This document shows, piece by piece, positions 1 through 8,630 of a stretch of 64,000 nucleotides of DNA. The notes under the pieces were generated by a model. It saw nothing but the letters and a program-made list of their open reading frames with translations, did not search any database and was not told the DNA's origin. Source of the stretch: Streptomyces sp. BK239 (GTDB lineage Bacteria > Actinomycetota > Actinomycetes > Streptomycetales > Streptomycetaceae). A program made the position numbers and the translations under genes. The stretch is taken from positions 248,001 to 312,000 of the forward strand of contig NZ_SHKS01000006.1 in NCBI RefSeq assembly GCF_004217285.1, given 5' to 3'. Position 1 is the stretch's first letter, and every line of letters begins with the position of its first letter.

Positions 1-56
1 ATTCCGGTGTCGCTCTTTCCCCCACCTCTCGGTATGCGGACGAGGCTACGACCGCG

Positions 57-626
57 GTGAACAGGTTCAAGGCCCGCGGTCGCACGAACAACTGGATCAT
101 GTGGTTGCCCGGCCTGCTGGTGCGGGGCACGGCGCGGCTGCTGACCCGGCTCACCCGGTCCGGCTCGCTGCACGTCGAGTTCCGGGCCGACGAGGTCGCC
201 GCCCGGATAGCGTCCACCCGGGCGATGGACTCCGTCCTGCGCGACCGGCGACTCGCCGACGCCGTCGGCTTCGAGGTGCACCGGCTGGCGGTGTCGGCCC
301 GCACGTTCGGCCACGGTAAGGCCGCGAGCACCGAGCGGGAGTTCTGGGACCGCGTCGCGGTGCACGCCCGTGTGCTGCCCCACCGCACGGGGGACGGCCC
401 CGAGAGCCCCCTCCACACCGACGCCGGGCCGCCGCCCGCCCACCGCCGGGGCGAGGACTGCGCCCCCGTACCCGAACCCCGGCGCCTGGCCCGCCTCTCC
501 CGCACCGAGGCCCAGCCGGCGACGATCACGCTCGACCCCCGCCTGGCAGAGACGATCGCCGAGGAACTGTCCGCTCCGGGACGCCTGTTGGCGAGAAAGA
601 TCATCCGTGACTGCGTCACCACGTGA
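57..626 (+). CDS. Hypothetical protein, 189 aa, function unknown
   Basis: I do not recognise a family. The frame starts at a GTG preceded by a GACGAGG stretch about ten bases upstream. The frame stays open to the left edge, but codons upstream of 57 lose the third-position G/C bias, so I place the start here; a longer protein entering from the left is possible. Residues about 13-33 form a hydrophobic, Arg-flanked segment (WIMWLPGLLVRGTARLLTRL) that could be an amphipathic or membrane-associated helix. The middle is Pro/Arg rich and probably disordered. The C-terminus (LDPRLAETIAEELSAPGRLLARKIIRDC) looks helical. It is followed by a methyltransferase on the same strand after 63 bases. No catalytic motif is visible. 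Confidence 0.55.
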   Translation: MNRFKARGRTNNWIMWLPGLLVRGTARLLTRLTRSGSLHVEFRADEVAARIASTRAMDSVLRDRRLADAVGFEVHRLAVSARTFGHGKAASTEREFWDRVAVHARVLPHRTGDGPESPLHTDAGPPPAHRRGEDCAPVPEPRRLARLSRTEAQPATITLDPRLAETIAEELSAPGRLLARKIIRDCVTT

Positions 627-689
627 CGCTCCCCTCTCGCGGCCGAAGGTCAACTGAGTTCGTCGGAAGGGACGTTAAGGTCTCCACCC

Positions 690-1379
690 GTGACCGAACC
701 GACCTACCTGCAAGCCACTCGCGCGGCCTACGACACCGTCGCCGTCGACTACGCCGAGCTCGTCCCGCCGCTGTTCGAGGGCGACCTGTACGGCCGCGCG
801 ATGATCAGCACGTTCGCCCAGCTCACGCGGACCCTCGACGCCGGACCGGTCGCCGACCTCGGCTGCGGGCCCGGCCATGTGACGGCGCATCTCCAGTCGC
901 TCGGGGTGAGCGCGTTCGGCGTCGACCTGTCCCCGAAGACGGTCGCGGTCGCCCGCCGCAGACATCCGGACCTGCGGTTCGACGAAGGGTCGATGACCGA
1001 CCTGGACCTGGCGGACGGCAGTCTCGGCGGCGTCATCGCCTGGTACTCGATCGTGCACACGCCTCCTGAGCTGCTGCCGGTGGTGTTCGCCGAGTTCCAC
1101 CGCGTACTGGCTCCGGGCGGCCGTCTGCTGCTCGCCTTCAAGGCCGGCGACAGGCTCCGGCACCTGGAGAACGCCTACGGCCACGACCTGTCCCTGGACG
1201 TCTACTGGGTCTCCCCGGACCGCATCACCGACCTGCTGACCCGGGCCGGACTGCCAGTGGAAGCCCGCCTGATCCGCGAACCGAACGCCCAGGAGAAACC
1301 GCGCCAGGGCCAACAGGCATACCTCCTGGCCCAAAGACCGGCCCAACCGGGGACGAGCGCCGACGACACCGTCAAGTGA
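690..1379 (+). CDS. Class I SAM-dependent methyltransferase
   Basis: Predicted to transfer a methyl group from S-adenosylmethionine to an unknown small-molecule acceptor in the cytoplasm. The 229-aa protein has the Rossmann-type glycine motif VADLGCGPGHV near residues 54-64, an acidic strand-2 end (FGVDLSP), a motif II-like segment with IAWYSIVHTPPE, and the post-motif helix RVLAPGGRLLLAFK. This is the methyltransferase 11/25 layout and its length is normal. The start is GTG. The gene ends just before a strong bidirectional terminator and is convergent with the S53 protease. Neighbouring genes give no clue to the acceptor. The family call is firm; the specific reaction is not known. Confidence 0.85.
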   Translation: MTEPTYLQATRAAYDTVAVDYAELVPPLFEGDLYGRAMISTFAQLTRTLDAGPVADLGCGPGHVTAHLQSLGVSAFGVDLSPKTVAVARRRHPDLRFDEGSMTDLDLADGSLGGVIAWYSIVHTPPELLPVVFAEFHRVLAPGGRLLLAFKAGDRLRHLENAYGHDLSLDVYWVSPDRITDLLTRAGLPVEARLIREPNAQEKPRQGQQAYLLAQRPAQPGTSADDTVK

Positions 1380-1429
1380 CCCGGGCGACCCGGTCGGTCG
1401 AGCAGTGCGCAGGCCCCGCCCGCCGCACA

Positions 1430-1475
1430 AAGACCCCGCCCCCGCCGCTGATGTGCGCGGCGGGGGCGGGGTCTT
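1430..1475. terminator. Bidirectional hairpin terminator
   Basis: A perfect 19-bp inverted repeat (1430-1448 with 1457-1475) closes an 8-base loop. The stem begins AAGACCCCGCCCCCGCCGC. It lies between the convergent methyltransferase and S53 protease genes, so it should stop transcription from both sides. Confidence 0.9.
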
Positions 1476-1500
1476 GGAGCGGGGTGTTACGGGCCGTCGG

Positions 1501-4500
1501 TCAGAGGTAGTAGCCGAACAGGTCCGCGATCACGTGGGCGCTGCCGGCGTTCGGGCGGAAGTCGATCTTTCCGTTGACGACCGGCACGGTCACCAGGTTG
1601 GCCACGGTCTGGCCGGCGGTCCAGTTGAGGTTGGACGCGTTCGGCAGGGTGGTTCCGTCGGGCCAGACGGTCAGGAAGCCGTTGGTCGTCGGGGCGGTGA
1701 CGGTCACGTTGAGGACCACGGCCTTGGCCTTCGCCAGGGTGTGGCCGTCGTTGATGTTCAGCACCAGGTTGGTGCCGCCGGGAATCGGCGTGTTGCGGGC
1801 CGTGCCGAGGGCGTACCGGGTGTCGAGCAGTCGGCTCGGGCCCGCGGTGTGGAAGGACGAGCCCTCCGACGCGGACGAGAAGTAGCCGAAGACGTCCGCG
1901 ATGAAGTGCACGGTGCCGGTGCCGGCGTTGTACAGGTTCACCTTGCCGTCGGGGCCGATAGGCAGGACGACCATGTTCGGACGGGTCTGGCCCTTGAGCC
2001 AGTTGATGTTCGACGCGGTCGGCTGGGCGGCACCGCTCGGGTACGCGATCAGGTGACCGGTCGAGGTCGGCGCGGTCGCCGTGACGTTGAGGACCACGGC
2101 GGTGGCGCCCGAGGCCGGCACGCCGCCGGCGCCCGCGACCTGGAGGGACACCGTGCCCTTGCCGGCGACCGGGGTCTTGCCCGGGACGCCGATGGCGTTA
2201 CGGGTGTCGAGGATCCGGGCCGGGCCCTTGGCCAGGTAGGTGCTGCCGCCGGCCTCGGTGGAGTAGTAACCGGACACGTCGGCGATGAAGTGCGTGGTGC
2301 CGCCGCCGGCGTTGAAGAGGTCGATCGAGCCGTCCTTGCCGACCGGCACGGTCACCAGGTTCGGGACGATCTGGCCCTTCAGCCAGTTCATGTTGGACGA
2401 GGACGGGCGGGTGGTGCCGCTCGGATAGGCGATCAGGAAGCCGGACGCGGTCGGCGAGACGGCCGTGACGTTGACGACGACGGCGGTGACGCCGGTCGCC
2501 GGGACGCCGCCGACGCCCGCCACCTTCAGCTTGACGGTGCCGTTCGCGGCGACCGGGTTGGTGCCGGCGCGGCCGATGCCGTAGCGGGTGTCGAGGACAC
2601 GGGCCGGGGTCAGCGCGTTGAACGTGCTGGCCGGGGAGGCCGGGACGGCCTGGCACAGACCCTTGACGATCTCGCGGCCGTTCGGGGAGCCGAGGCCGGT
2701 CGCGAGGTCGTAGCCGGCGCCGGCCTGGTACGAACCGCTGAAGTTGCCGGACGCCGTCACGTTGTTGTTGCCGGTGGTGACGTCACGGAAAGCGGTGCCC
2801 GGGAGCTGGTACAGCGCGGAGTGGACGTAGCCGACCGAGCCGTTGGCCTGGCAGGCGAGGTCCTGGTCGGCCTGCGCCATGAGCGCGGCCCACACCGGGG
2901 CGGCGCCGCTGGTGCCGCCGATGATGTTCCAGTACTGGGTGCCGTCGTCGTCGTGACCGAAGGCGACGGGGTAGCCGGTGGCCGGGTCGCCGACACCGGA
3001 GACGTCCGGCACCTGACGGCAGACCTTGTCGGCAGGGGCGCCGCAGGCGTTGCCGTAGCCGGCGCCGGTGCGGTTCTGGAAGCCGTCGTTCGCCAGCTGG
3101 ATGCGCCGGGAGACACCGCCGCCGGAGCCGTTCCAGGTGGTCTGGTTGGTGACCGCGGTCCGCATGGTCGTGCCGCCGACGCCGAGGACGTACGGCGAGC
3201 TGGCCGGGTTGTCGGTGACCAGCTGGTTCGCGTTGGGCGCGGCGTAGTCGGGGCTGTAGCAGCCGGTGGAGCCGCTGTCGCCGGAGGCGGCGACGACGGT
3301 CTGGCCCTGGGCGGCCGCCTGCTGGAAGATCAGGTTCTCGGCGTCGAGGACCTCGTTCGGGGTGTTCAGCTCACAGCTGCCCCAGCTGACCGAGACGACC
3401 TTCGCGCGGTTCTCGTTGACGATCCGGCGGAAGGTCTCGGTGCCCTGGTCCCAGGTGTTCTCGCCTTGGTAGACGAGGATCTTGGACTGCGGGGCGAGGC
3501 CGACGATGGTCTCGACGTCCAGCGCGGTCTCCAGGCCGACACCGGTGTACAGGTCGGCCGGCTCCTGGGGGCCGGAGCCCACCCGCACCGAGCTGACCGG
3601 CACCTTCGTGCCGTGGCACGCCTGGTAGCTGTTGATGTCCCGCAGGTCGTAGTTCTCCAGCGAGTAGACGGCGATGGTGGTGCCCGTCTGCACGTTGGGC
3701 TGGTCCGCCATGTTGTAGGCCGCGGCCAGCGACTTGGCGCTCCAGTAGTCCTGCTTGTCGTAGGCCGGCTGGGAGCCGCCGTCGGTCGACGCGTACAGGT
3801 CGCTGATGGACTTGCACATCGTCGGCGTGGTGCCGGTCAGCCGGGACTGACGGGCGCCGTCGCTCGTCACCGCGGTCCGCTGCGCGCGGGCCGCGCTCTT
3901 CGCGCCGGTGTTGCGGGGCTCGTACGAGGCGAGCGTGCTCAGGCCGACCACACCGCGGACGTCGTCCGCGACCGCGCCGTCGAACTGCGGGGCGCGCGTG
4001 TTGGTGAGGCCGGTGTCGCCGTCCTTCAGCTTGTAGCCGTCGAACTCGGTGGAGAAGGCCTTGGACGCCTCGGCGACCGTCGTGCGCACCGGCAGGGTGA
4101 GCCCGTCGGAGCCCAGCTCGCCGACCGTGAGGCCCTTGTCCTCCAGCTCGGCGCGGACCTTCGCGACGGTCTGCGGCAGCGCGCCGAAGACCTTCGCGAA
4201 CTCGCCTGTACCGAGGTAGCGGCGGTAGTTCGGCGACTTGGGGTCGGACACCTCGGCGACGAAACGGTTCAGCGCCGCCGGGTCGCGGGGCTCCAGGACG
4301 ACGCTCAGGTCGAGCGACTCCCCGGCCGCCGGGTCCGCCGCGCGGACGGCGCCCTGCGGGATCTTCGGCGCGGAACCGACCCGCTGCGGGGCCGGCTCGT
4401 CGGTCGTGGTCGCGTACGACAACGGGGTCATGGTCGCGGTCACGGCCAGGGCGGCGACGGTCGCCGCACTCCACCTGAACGCCTTCTCACGGGCGGTTCG

Positions 4501-4506
4501 GCCCAT
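1501..4506 (-). CDS. Secreted S53 (sedolisin/kumamolisin-like) serine peptidase with three C-terminal repeats
   Basis: An extracellular endopeptidase of the acid-type sedolisin family (1001 aa). The ATG at 4506 is chosen because GAAGGAG lies 5-10 bases upstream; a longer in-frame reading to 4608 has no such site. A signal peptide (TAREKAFRWSAATVAALAVT) is followed by a pro-kumamolisin activation domain (about residues 45-200). The peptidase core carries the Glu/Asp pair in LETALDVETIVG (about residues 326-330), the SVSWGSCE region and the nucleophile in GGTSGAAPVW (about residue 528), giving a Ser-Glu-Asp triad. The C-terminus holds three repeats of about 115 residues (about 628-748, 760-876, 886-1001), each with a (R/I/L)LDTR...GQ..PN(L/M)V...HFIAD(V/L)(F/S)GYY pattern found in actinobacterial exported proteins, probably for surface or substrate binding. 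It is transcribed alone. Confidence 0.9.
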   Translation of the reverse strand: MGRTAREKAFRWSAATVAALAVTATMTPLSYATTTDEPAPQRVGSAPKIPQGAVRAADPAAGESLDLSVVLEPRDPAALNRFVAEVSDPKSPNYRRYLGTGEFAKVFGALPQTVAKVRAELEDKGLTVGELGSDGLTLPVRTTVAEASKAFSTEFDGYKLKDGDTGLTNTRAPQFDGAVADDVRGVVGLSTLASYEPRNTGAKSAARAQRTAVTSDGARQSRLTGTTPTMCKSISDLYASTDGGSQPAYDKQDYWSAKSLAAAYNMADQPNVQTGTTIAVYSLENYDLRDINSYQACHGTKVPVSSVRVGSGPQEPADLYTGVGLETALDVETIVGLAPQSKILVYQGENTWDQGTETFRRIVNENRAKVVSVSWGSCELNTPNEVLDAENLIFQQAAAQGQTVVAASGDSGSTGCYSPDYAAPNANQLVTDNPASSPYVLGVGGTTMRTAVTNQTTWNGSGGGVSRRIQLANDGFQNRTGAGYGNACGAPADKVCRQVPDVSGVGDPATGYPVAFGHDDDGTQYWNIIGGTSGAAPVWAALMAQADQDLACQANGSVGYVHSALYQLPGTAFRDVTTGNNNVTASGNFSGSYQAGAGYDLATGLGSPNGREIVKGLCQAVPASPASTFNALTPARVLDTRYGIGRAGTNPVAANGTVKLKVAGVGGVPATGVTAVVVNVTAVSPTASGFLIAYPSGTTRPSSSNMNWLKGQIVPNLVTVPVGKDGSIDLFNAGGGTTHFIADVSGYYSTEAGGSTYLAKGPARILDTRNAIGVPGKTPVAGKGTVSLQVAGAGGVPASGATAVVLNVTATAPTSTGHLIAYPSGAAQPTASNINWLKGQTRPNMVVLPIGPDGKVNLYNAGTGTVHFIADVFGYFSSASEGSSFHTAGPSRLLDTRYALGTARNTPIPGGTNLVLNINDGHTLAKAKAVVLNVTVTAPTTNGFLTVWPDGTTLPNASNLNWTAGQTVANLVTVPVVNGKIDFRPNAGSAHVIADLFGYYL

Positions 4507-4840
4507 GCACACTCCTTCTCGCGGTCCCTGTCGCCCGGTCAGGGCGTGGGCGGGTGAGACCGCGGAAGGGGCGCGTCCGTGCGGACGTGCGCGCGGAAGT
4601 GCGCGCACGCGGGCACGGCGAAAGCGTGAAGAGTCGGTTCACTGGGTCCGGGCACGATGAGCCCGGACAGGACGACCTACGTGAGCCCCCCCGGCGGTGT
4701 CACCGCTCCCACGCGGCGGACGACAGCCAGGAGTGAATCTTTACGCGTCGTCAGGGCGACCGCTACGAGCGAGGAGTGGTTTTTATCTGACCGTGATCAG
4801 ACAAATTGGAACATCCATGGACATTGATCGTCTCTTGTGG
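4507..4840. other. Gene-free interval upstream of the S53 protease
   Basis: No convincing gene. It must contain the protease promoter, reading leftwards. The only structure I see is a 16-bp imperfect palindrome TCTGACCGTGATCAGA at 4786-4801, close to the 3-prime end of the oxidase gene. It resembles the shared operator described elsewhere in this window but its half-sites are one base closer. Confidence 0.6.
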
Positions 4841-5539
4841 TCAAGGCCACAGCAGTTCCCTGACCCAGGACGCGTCCTCGCGGCCCGTGCCGCTCTGCTG
4901 GGCCGCGCCCTCCCGCCGGTACCTGAGCCGCAGGTGCCGCCGACGCGCGTCCCCCTGGAAGAACTCCGCCTCCTCTGGCCGCAGCCGGTACAGCGTCCAG
5001 GTCGGCGAGGGGGCGTCCGGCTCCCGGCGGGCCCGCTCCCAGGCCGCCTCCGACTCCCTCGCCAGCTCCTCGGGCGACGCCAGGACCTCGCTCTGCCGGC
5101 CCGTCAGCGCGGCGGCCAGCGCACCGGTCGAGCGGGCGTGCAGATCCGCCTGTGATTCGGCGGACGGCGACGCCGCGACCGGACCGCGCAGCCGGACCTG
5201 ACGCCCCAGGACGGGCCAGTAGAAGGTGAGCGCAGCGTAGGGGCGGGCGGCGAGGGAGCGGCCCTTCCTGCTCGTCGCGTGGCCGGCGAAGGACCAGCCG
5301 TCGGCGTCGGCGCCGTGCAGCATGACGATTCGGGCGTCCGGCAGCCCCTGCTCGTCGGTGGTCGAGAGGGTCATGGTGTGCGGCTCCCGCTCGCCCGCCG
5401 CCGCCACCTCGCCGAACCACGTCGTGAACAGCGTGAGCGGATCGGCGGGCGCCGCCCCCGGGTCGAAGGCCGGCAGCTCGGTCACCTCCGGGTCCCACAC
5501 CCGCAGCGACCTCAGCAGCTCGTGAAGATCCGTTGCCAT
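4841..5539 (-). CDS. Pyridoxamine 5-phosphate oxidase family protein (PdxH-like)
   Basis: A flavin-binding split-barrel oxidase. True PdxH converts pyridoxine/pyridoxamine phosphate to pyridoxal phosphate with FMN and oxygen. The 232-aa protein follows the PdxH order: PHTMTLSTTDEQGLPDARIVMLHG, SFAGHATSRKGRSLAARPYAALTFYWPVLGRQVR, a GPVAASPSAES segment, and the C-terminal substrate and dimer region TWTLYRLRPEEAEFFQGD...RLRYRREG ending VRELLWP. Several positions differ from classical PdxH (RLHDR is replaced by HLRLR), so it may act on another substrate. The start is ATG. It is 57 bases downstream of the thiolase-like gene on the same strand and could be read from the operator-controlled promoter at 6.77 kb. 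Confidence 0.8.
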   Translation of the reverse strand: MATDLHELLRSLRVWDPEVTELPAFDPGAAPADPLTLFTTWFGEVAAAGEREPHTMTLSTTDEQGLPDARIVMLHGADADGWSFAGHATSRKGRSLAARPYAALTFYWPVLGRQVRLRGPVAASPSAESQADLHARSTGALAAALTGRQSEVLASPEELARESEAAWERARREPDAPSPTWTLYRLRPEEAEFFQGDARRRHLRLRYRREGAAQQSGTGREDASWVRELLWP

Positions 5540-5596
5540 GCCGCGAGTATCGCCCGTGCGCTCCCGGAGGGGCGCGCGTCCGGGCCGGGCGGGTGC

Positions 5597-6772
5597 TCAC
5601 TCCCGGCCCAGGACCACCGTCCCCGAGGAGCAGAACCATCCGCCGGTCCCCGAGGCCACGCCCAGGCGGGGCAGGCCGCCGTCCCGCCCGCGCACCTGCC
5701 GCGCCCCCGCCTCGCCGCGAAGCTGCCGTACCGCCTCCACCAGCAGGAACAGACCGCGCATCCCGGGATGCTGGGCCGACAGGCCGCCGCCGTCGGTGTT
5801 GACCGGCAGCTCTCCGCCCTCGACCCTGAGCCGGCCCTTCTCCACGAACGCCCCGCCCTCGCCCTTCCCGCAGAAACCGAGGTCCTCCAGGGTCACCAGT
5901 GTCATGTAGGTGAACGCGTCGTAGATCTGCGCGAAGTCCATCTCCGCCGGGCCCACCCCGGCCCGCTCGAAGGCCAGGCGCCCGCTGACCGCGGCCGGGG
6001 AGACGGTGAAGTCGTCCCACTCCGTCATGCTCGCGTGCGAGACGTGCTCGCCGGCGCCGAGGATCCAGACGGGGGCGGTGCGGCAGTCCCGTACGTACTC
6101 CTCGGCGGCCAGCAGGACCGCCGCGCCGCCGTCGGAGCGCAGGCAGCAGTGCAGCTTGGTGAACGGGTCGGCGATCATCGGGCCGGACAGGACGTCGTCC
6201 ACGGTGACCGGGGTGCGGAACATCGCGTCCGGGTTGAGGGCCGCGTTGGCGCGGGCCTGGACGGCGACCTCGGCCAACTGCTCGATGGTCGTGCCGTGTT
6301 CCAGCATGTGGCGGCGCGCGGCCATCGCGTACTTGGCGATCAGGGTGTGGCCGTAGGGGACTTCGAACTGGAGCGGGCCGCGGGCGCCGAACGCGAACGT
6401 GCCGGTCCGCCGGCCCGCCCGGATGTCGGCGCGGGCGGTGGAGCCGTAGGCGAGCAGGACGGCGTTCGCGTGCCCGGCCGCGATCGCGTCGGCGGCGTGG
6501 GCCGCCATGACCTCCCAGGTGGAGCCGCCGACGGAGGTGGAGTCGACCCAGGTGGGCCGCAGGCCCAGGTAGTCGGCCACCTCGACGGGCGCGAGGGCGC
6601 CGAGGCCCGCCGAGGCGAAGCCGTCGACATGGGCGCGGTCCAGTCCCGCGTCCGCGAGCGCGCGGCGGGCCGCCTGGGCGTGCAGGGCGTACGGGGTCGC
6701 GTCGTCCACCCGGCCGCAGTCGGAGAGGGCCGCGCCGACCACGGCGACCCTGCGAGAGCTGACGGTCACCAT
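5597..6772 (-). CDS. Thiolase-like protein (lipid-transfer/Ltp type) lacking the nucleophilic cysteine
   Basis: A 391-aa thiolase-fold protein of the SCP2/Ltp branch. In known relatives (Ltp2 with a DUF35 partner) this fold performs retro-aldol cleavage of beta-hydroxyacyl-CoA thioesters rather than Claisen thiolysis. The N-terminal half carries GGSTWEVMAAHAADAIAAG where true thiolases have the Cys nucleophile; hand alignment puts Gly at that position. The C-terminal half has the typical YDAFTYMTLVTLEDLGFCGKGEGG and LPVNTDGGGLSAQHPG motifs. The ATG at 6772 has no Shine-Dalgarno sequence; a TAGGTT -10-like hexamer about 20 bases upstream suggests a very short leader. A 17-bp operator lies three bases upstream of the start. 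The gene is divergent from an acyl-CoA dehydrogenase and has no adjacent DUF35 gene. Confidence 0.82.
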   Translation of the reverse strand: MVTVSSRRVAVVGAALSDCGRVDDATPYALHAQAARRALADAGLDRAHVDGFASAGLGALAPVEVADYLGLRPTWVDSTSVGGSTWEVMAAHAADAIAAGHANAVLLAYGSTARADIRAGRRTGTFAFGARGPLQFEVPYGHTLIAKYAMAARRHMLEHGTTIEQLAEVAVQARANAALNPDAMFRTPVTVDDVLSGPMIADPFTKLHCCLRSDGGAAVLLAAEEYVRDCRTAPVWILGAGEHVSHASMTEWDDFTVSPAAVSGRLAFERAGVGPAEMDFAQIYDAFTYMTLVTLEDLGFCGKGEGGAFVEKGRLRVEGGELPVNTDGGGLSAQHPGMRGLFLLVEAVRQLRGEAGARQVRGRDGGLPRLGVASGTGGWFCSSGTVVLGRE

Positions 6773-6775
6773 GAA

Positions 6776-6792
6776 TCTGACGGTACATCAGA
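6776..6792. promoter_or_regulatory. Shared 17-bp operator, copy 1 (imperfect)
   Basis: TCTGACGGTACATCAGA, an inverted repeat with core CTGAC-N5-(A)TCAG. It sits three bases upstream of the thiolase-like start, over the expected transcription start. One half-site base differs from the other copies. Confidence 0.65.
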
Positions 6793-6847
6793 AACCTACG
6801 CCGGGGCAGGCGTCGTCGCTCTGGGCATCCCCGGCTGTCCGCCCTAA

Positions 6848-6864
6848 TATGACGCTCCGTCAGA
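6848..6864. promoter_or_regulatory. Shared 17-bp operator, copy 2
   Basis: TATGACGCTCCGTCAGA, core (A)TGAC-N5-GTCAG. It overlaps a TAATAT -10 hexamer (6845-6850) reading toward the acyl-CoA dehydrogenase, the expected position for a repressor site. Confidence 0.7.
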
Positions 6865-6923
6865 TCCGGAGCGTGTCCGGACAGGGGCGTCCGGAGGGGG
6901 CGTTCCGGAGGGGAGTGCCGCCC

Positions 6924-8129
6924 ATGGACCCCAGCTTCACCGCCGAACAGGACGAGATCCGCCGCACCCTGCGGGAACTGCTCTGCAAACGCTGCGGCCC
7001 CCACGAACTGCGGGCCGCCCTCGACACCCCCGCCGGCCATGACCCCGCCCTGTGGACCGCCCTCGCCGAGCAGCTCGGCCTGCCCGGCCTCGCCCTCCCG
7101 GAGGAGTACGGCGGCGTCGGCTGCCCGGTCACCGACCTCGCGCTCGCCTGCGAGGAGACCGGTCGCGCCCTCGCCCCCTCCCCGCTCCTCGCCACCTCCG
7201 TGCTCACCGCCCCGCTGGTCCTCGCCCTCGGCGGCGACGCCCAGCGGGCCGCTCTCCTCCCGCGTCTCGCCTCCGGCGACCTCACCGCCGCCCTCGCCGT
7301 TCCCGGCCCCGCCCTCGCCACCGCCCTCGGGCTGACCGGCGGCAACGACGGCGACTGGGCGGGCGGCGGACGCGCGGGCGGCGTCCAGGCCCGCCGTACG
7401 GCAAGCGGGCGGGACGGCGGCGCGGGCTGGCGGCTGTACGGGGAGGCGGCGCAGGTCCTCGACGGGCACAGCGCCGGCCTGCTGCTCGTCGCCGCCCGCA
7501 CGGGCGGATACGTCCGCTCCCGCACCCTGCTCTTCCTCGTCCCCGGGGACGCCCCCGGCCTCGTCCGCACCCGGCAGACCGCGCTGGACGCGACCCGGCC
7601 GCAGGGGCGCGTTCAACTGCGTGACGTGGAAGCGGAGTTGCTGGGAGACGAAGACGGGGAGCAGGTGCTGCGAGCCCTCCTGCGGCTCGGCGACCGCGCT
7701 GCCGCCGTCCTCGCCTGCGAGGCCGCCGGGGCCGCCGGCCGCGCGCTGGAGCGCACCGTCGAGTACGTCGGGCAGCGCGAGCAGTTCGGCCGGGCCGTCG
7801 GCTCCTTCCAGGCCGTCCAGCACCGCCTGGCCGACGTCCACGTCCAGGTCCAGGCCGCCCGCTCCGCCGCCTACTACGCCGCCTGGGCGACGCCCCGGGG
7901 CGAGCGGGTCGGCGGGCTCGCCCTCGCCCAGGCCCTCAAGGCCCAGCGCACCGCCGCCGCCGAAGCCGTCCAGCTGCACGGCGGCATCGGTTTCACCTGG
8001 GAGCACGACGCCCACCTGTACTTCAAGCGGGCCGCGGGCGACGACCTGCTCTTCGGCCCGGCGCACCGGCTGCGCGCCCGCGCAGCCGACGAGGCCCGCG
8101 TCTTCGGGCGGACGGAGGTGACGGCGTGA
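6924..8129 (+). CDS. Acyl-CoA dehydrogenase (FadE type)
   Basis: A flavoenzyme that introduces an alpha-beta double bond into an acyl-CoA and passes electrons to ETF. The ATG at 6924 is set by a GGAGGGGAG ribosome site 9 bases upstream; the open frame extends further left but without support. At 401 aa it has the N-terminal helical domain (FTAEQDEIRRTLRELL, LPEEYGGVG), a beta-domain made variable by a Gly-rich insert around residues 140-170, and the C-terminal helical domain with YVGQREQFGRAVGSFQAVQHRLAD, QLHGGIGFTWEHDAHLYFKRA. The Glu in TWEH is the likely catalytic base. It resembles actinobacterial FadEs that act on cyclic or branched substrates, some of which work as heteromers; no partner subunit is adjacent. 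It overlaps the next gene by four bases and is preceded by operator copy 2. Confidence 0.88.
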   Translation: MDPSFTAEQDEIRRTLRELLCKRCGPHELRAALDTPAGHDPALWTALAEQLGLPGLALPEEYGGVGCPVTDLALACEETGRALAPSPLLATSVLTAPLVLALGGDAQRAALLPRLASGDLTAALAVPGPALATALGLTGGNDGDWAGGGRAGGVQARRTASGRDGGAGWRLYGEAAQVLDGHSAGLLLVAARTGGYVRSRTLLFLVPGDAPGLVRTRQTALDATRPQGRVQLRDVEAELLGDEDGEQVLRALLRLGDRAAAVLACEAAGAAGRALERTVEYVGQREQFGRAVGSFQAVQHRLADVHVQVQAARSAAYYAAWATPRGERVGGLALAQALKAQRTAAAEAVQLHGGIGFTWEHDAHLYFKRAAGDDLLFGPAHRLRARAADEARVFGRTEVTA

Positions 8130-8623
8130 TCGGCGTACGTCTCGTGCAGAAGATGTCCTCGACCCCGGCCTTCGCCAAGGTCGCGCCCCATGTCATTCCC
8201 GCCCTGGACCGTGCCGTCCACCGGCTCACCCGGGGAAAGGTGCTGCTCAGCGCGCAGATGCTGCCCGGGGTCGTCCTCACCGCCACCGGCGCGCGCAGCG
8301 GGCGGCCCCGCCGGACGCCCCTCGCCTGCGTACCCGAGGAGGGCGGCCGGAGCTGGCTGCTGGTCGGCTCCAACTTCGGCCGGCCCGGCCACCCCGCCTG
8401 GACCGCCAACCTCCTTTCCCACCCCGACGCGGAGATCAGCTTCAAGGGCGCCGACCTCCCCGTAACGGCCCGCCTGCTGGCGGGGGAGGAGCGGGCGGCG
8501 GCCTGGCGGGCGGCGCTGGCGTTCTGGCCGCCGTACGCGACGTACCAGGCGCGGGTGGAACGCGAGATCCGCCTGTTCCGGATCACCCTCAGGGACGCCC
8601 ACGAGGCCCCGGACCCCCCGTAG
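8126..8623 (+). CDS. Deazaflavin (F420)-dependent nitroreductase-family protein (DDN-like)
   Basis: A 165-aa split-barrel protein of the DDN/FDOR-A group, which use reduced F420 to reduce quinones, enones or nitroaromatics, usually near the membrane. Diagnostic elements are VVLTATGARSGRPRRTPLACVP and GSNFGRPGHPAWTANLLSHPDAEISFKG, the family cofactor-binding signature, then a C-terminal WPPYATYQARVEREIRLFRIT. The GTG start overlaps the acyl-CoA dehydrogenase stop by four bases (GTGA), so translation is coupled and the two probably share a pathway. F420 dependence is inferred from the family; the same window encodes FbiC, needed to make F420. Confidence 0.88.
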   Translation: MIGVRLVQKMSSTPAFAKVAPHVIPALDRAVHRLTRGKVLLSAQMLPGVVLTATGARSGRPRRTPLACVPEEGGRSWLLVGSNFGRPGHPAWTANLLSHPDAEISFKGADLPVTARLLAGEERAAAWRAALAFWPPYATYQARVEREIRLFRITLRDAHEAPDPP

Positions 8624-8630
8624 GGGGCGC

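Noticed and set aside
4786..4801. TCTGACCGTGATCAGA as a ninth member of the shared operator family
   Set aside because: The half-sites are one base closer than in the other eight, and no gene starts nearby on either side; it lies at the end of the oxidase gene, 280 bases from the protease start.
4797..8066. A 1089-residue minus-strand open frame crossing several genes
   Set aside because: It overlaps three well-supported genes, is Arg/Gly/Pro-rich and has no family motif; it arises from high GC codon bias in the shadow frames.
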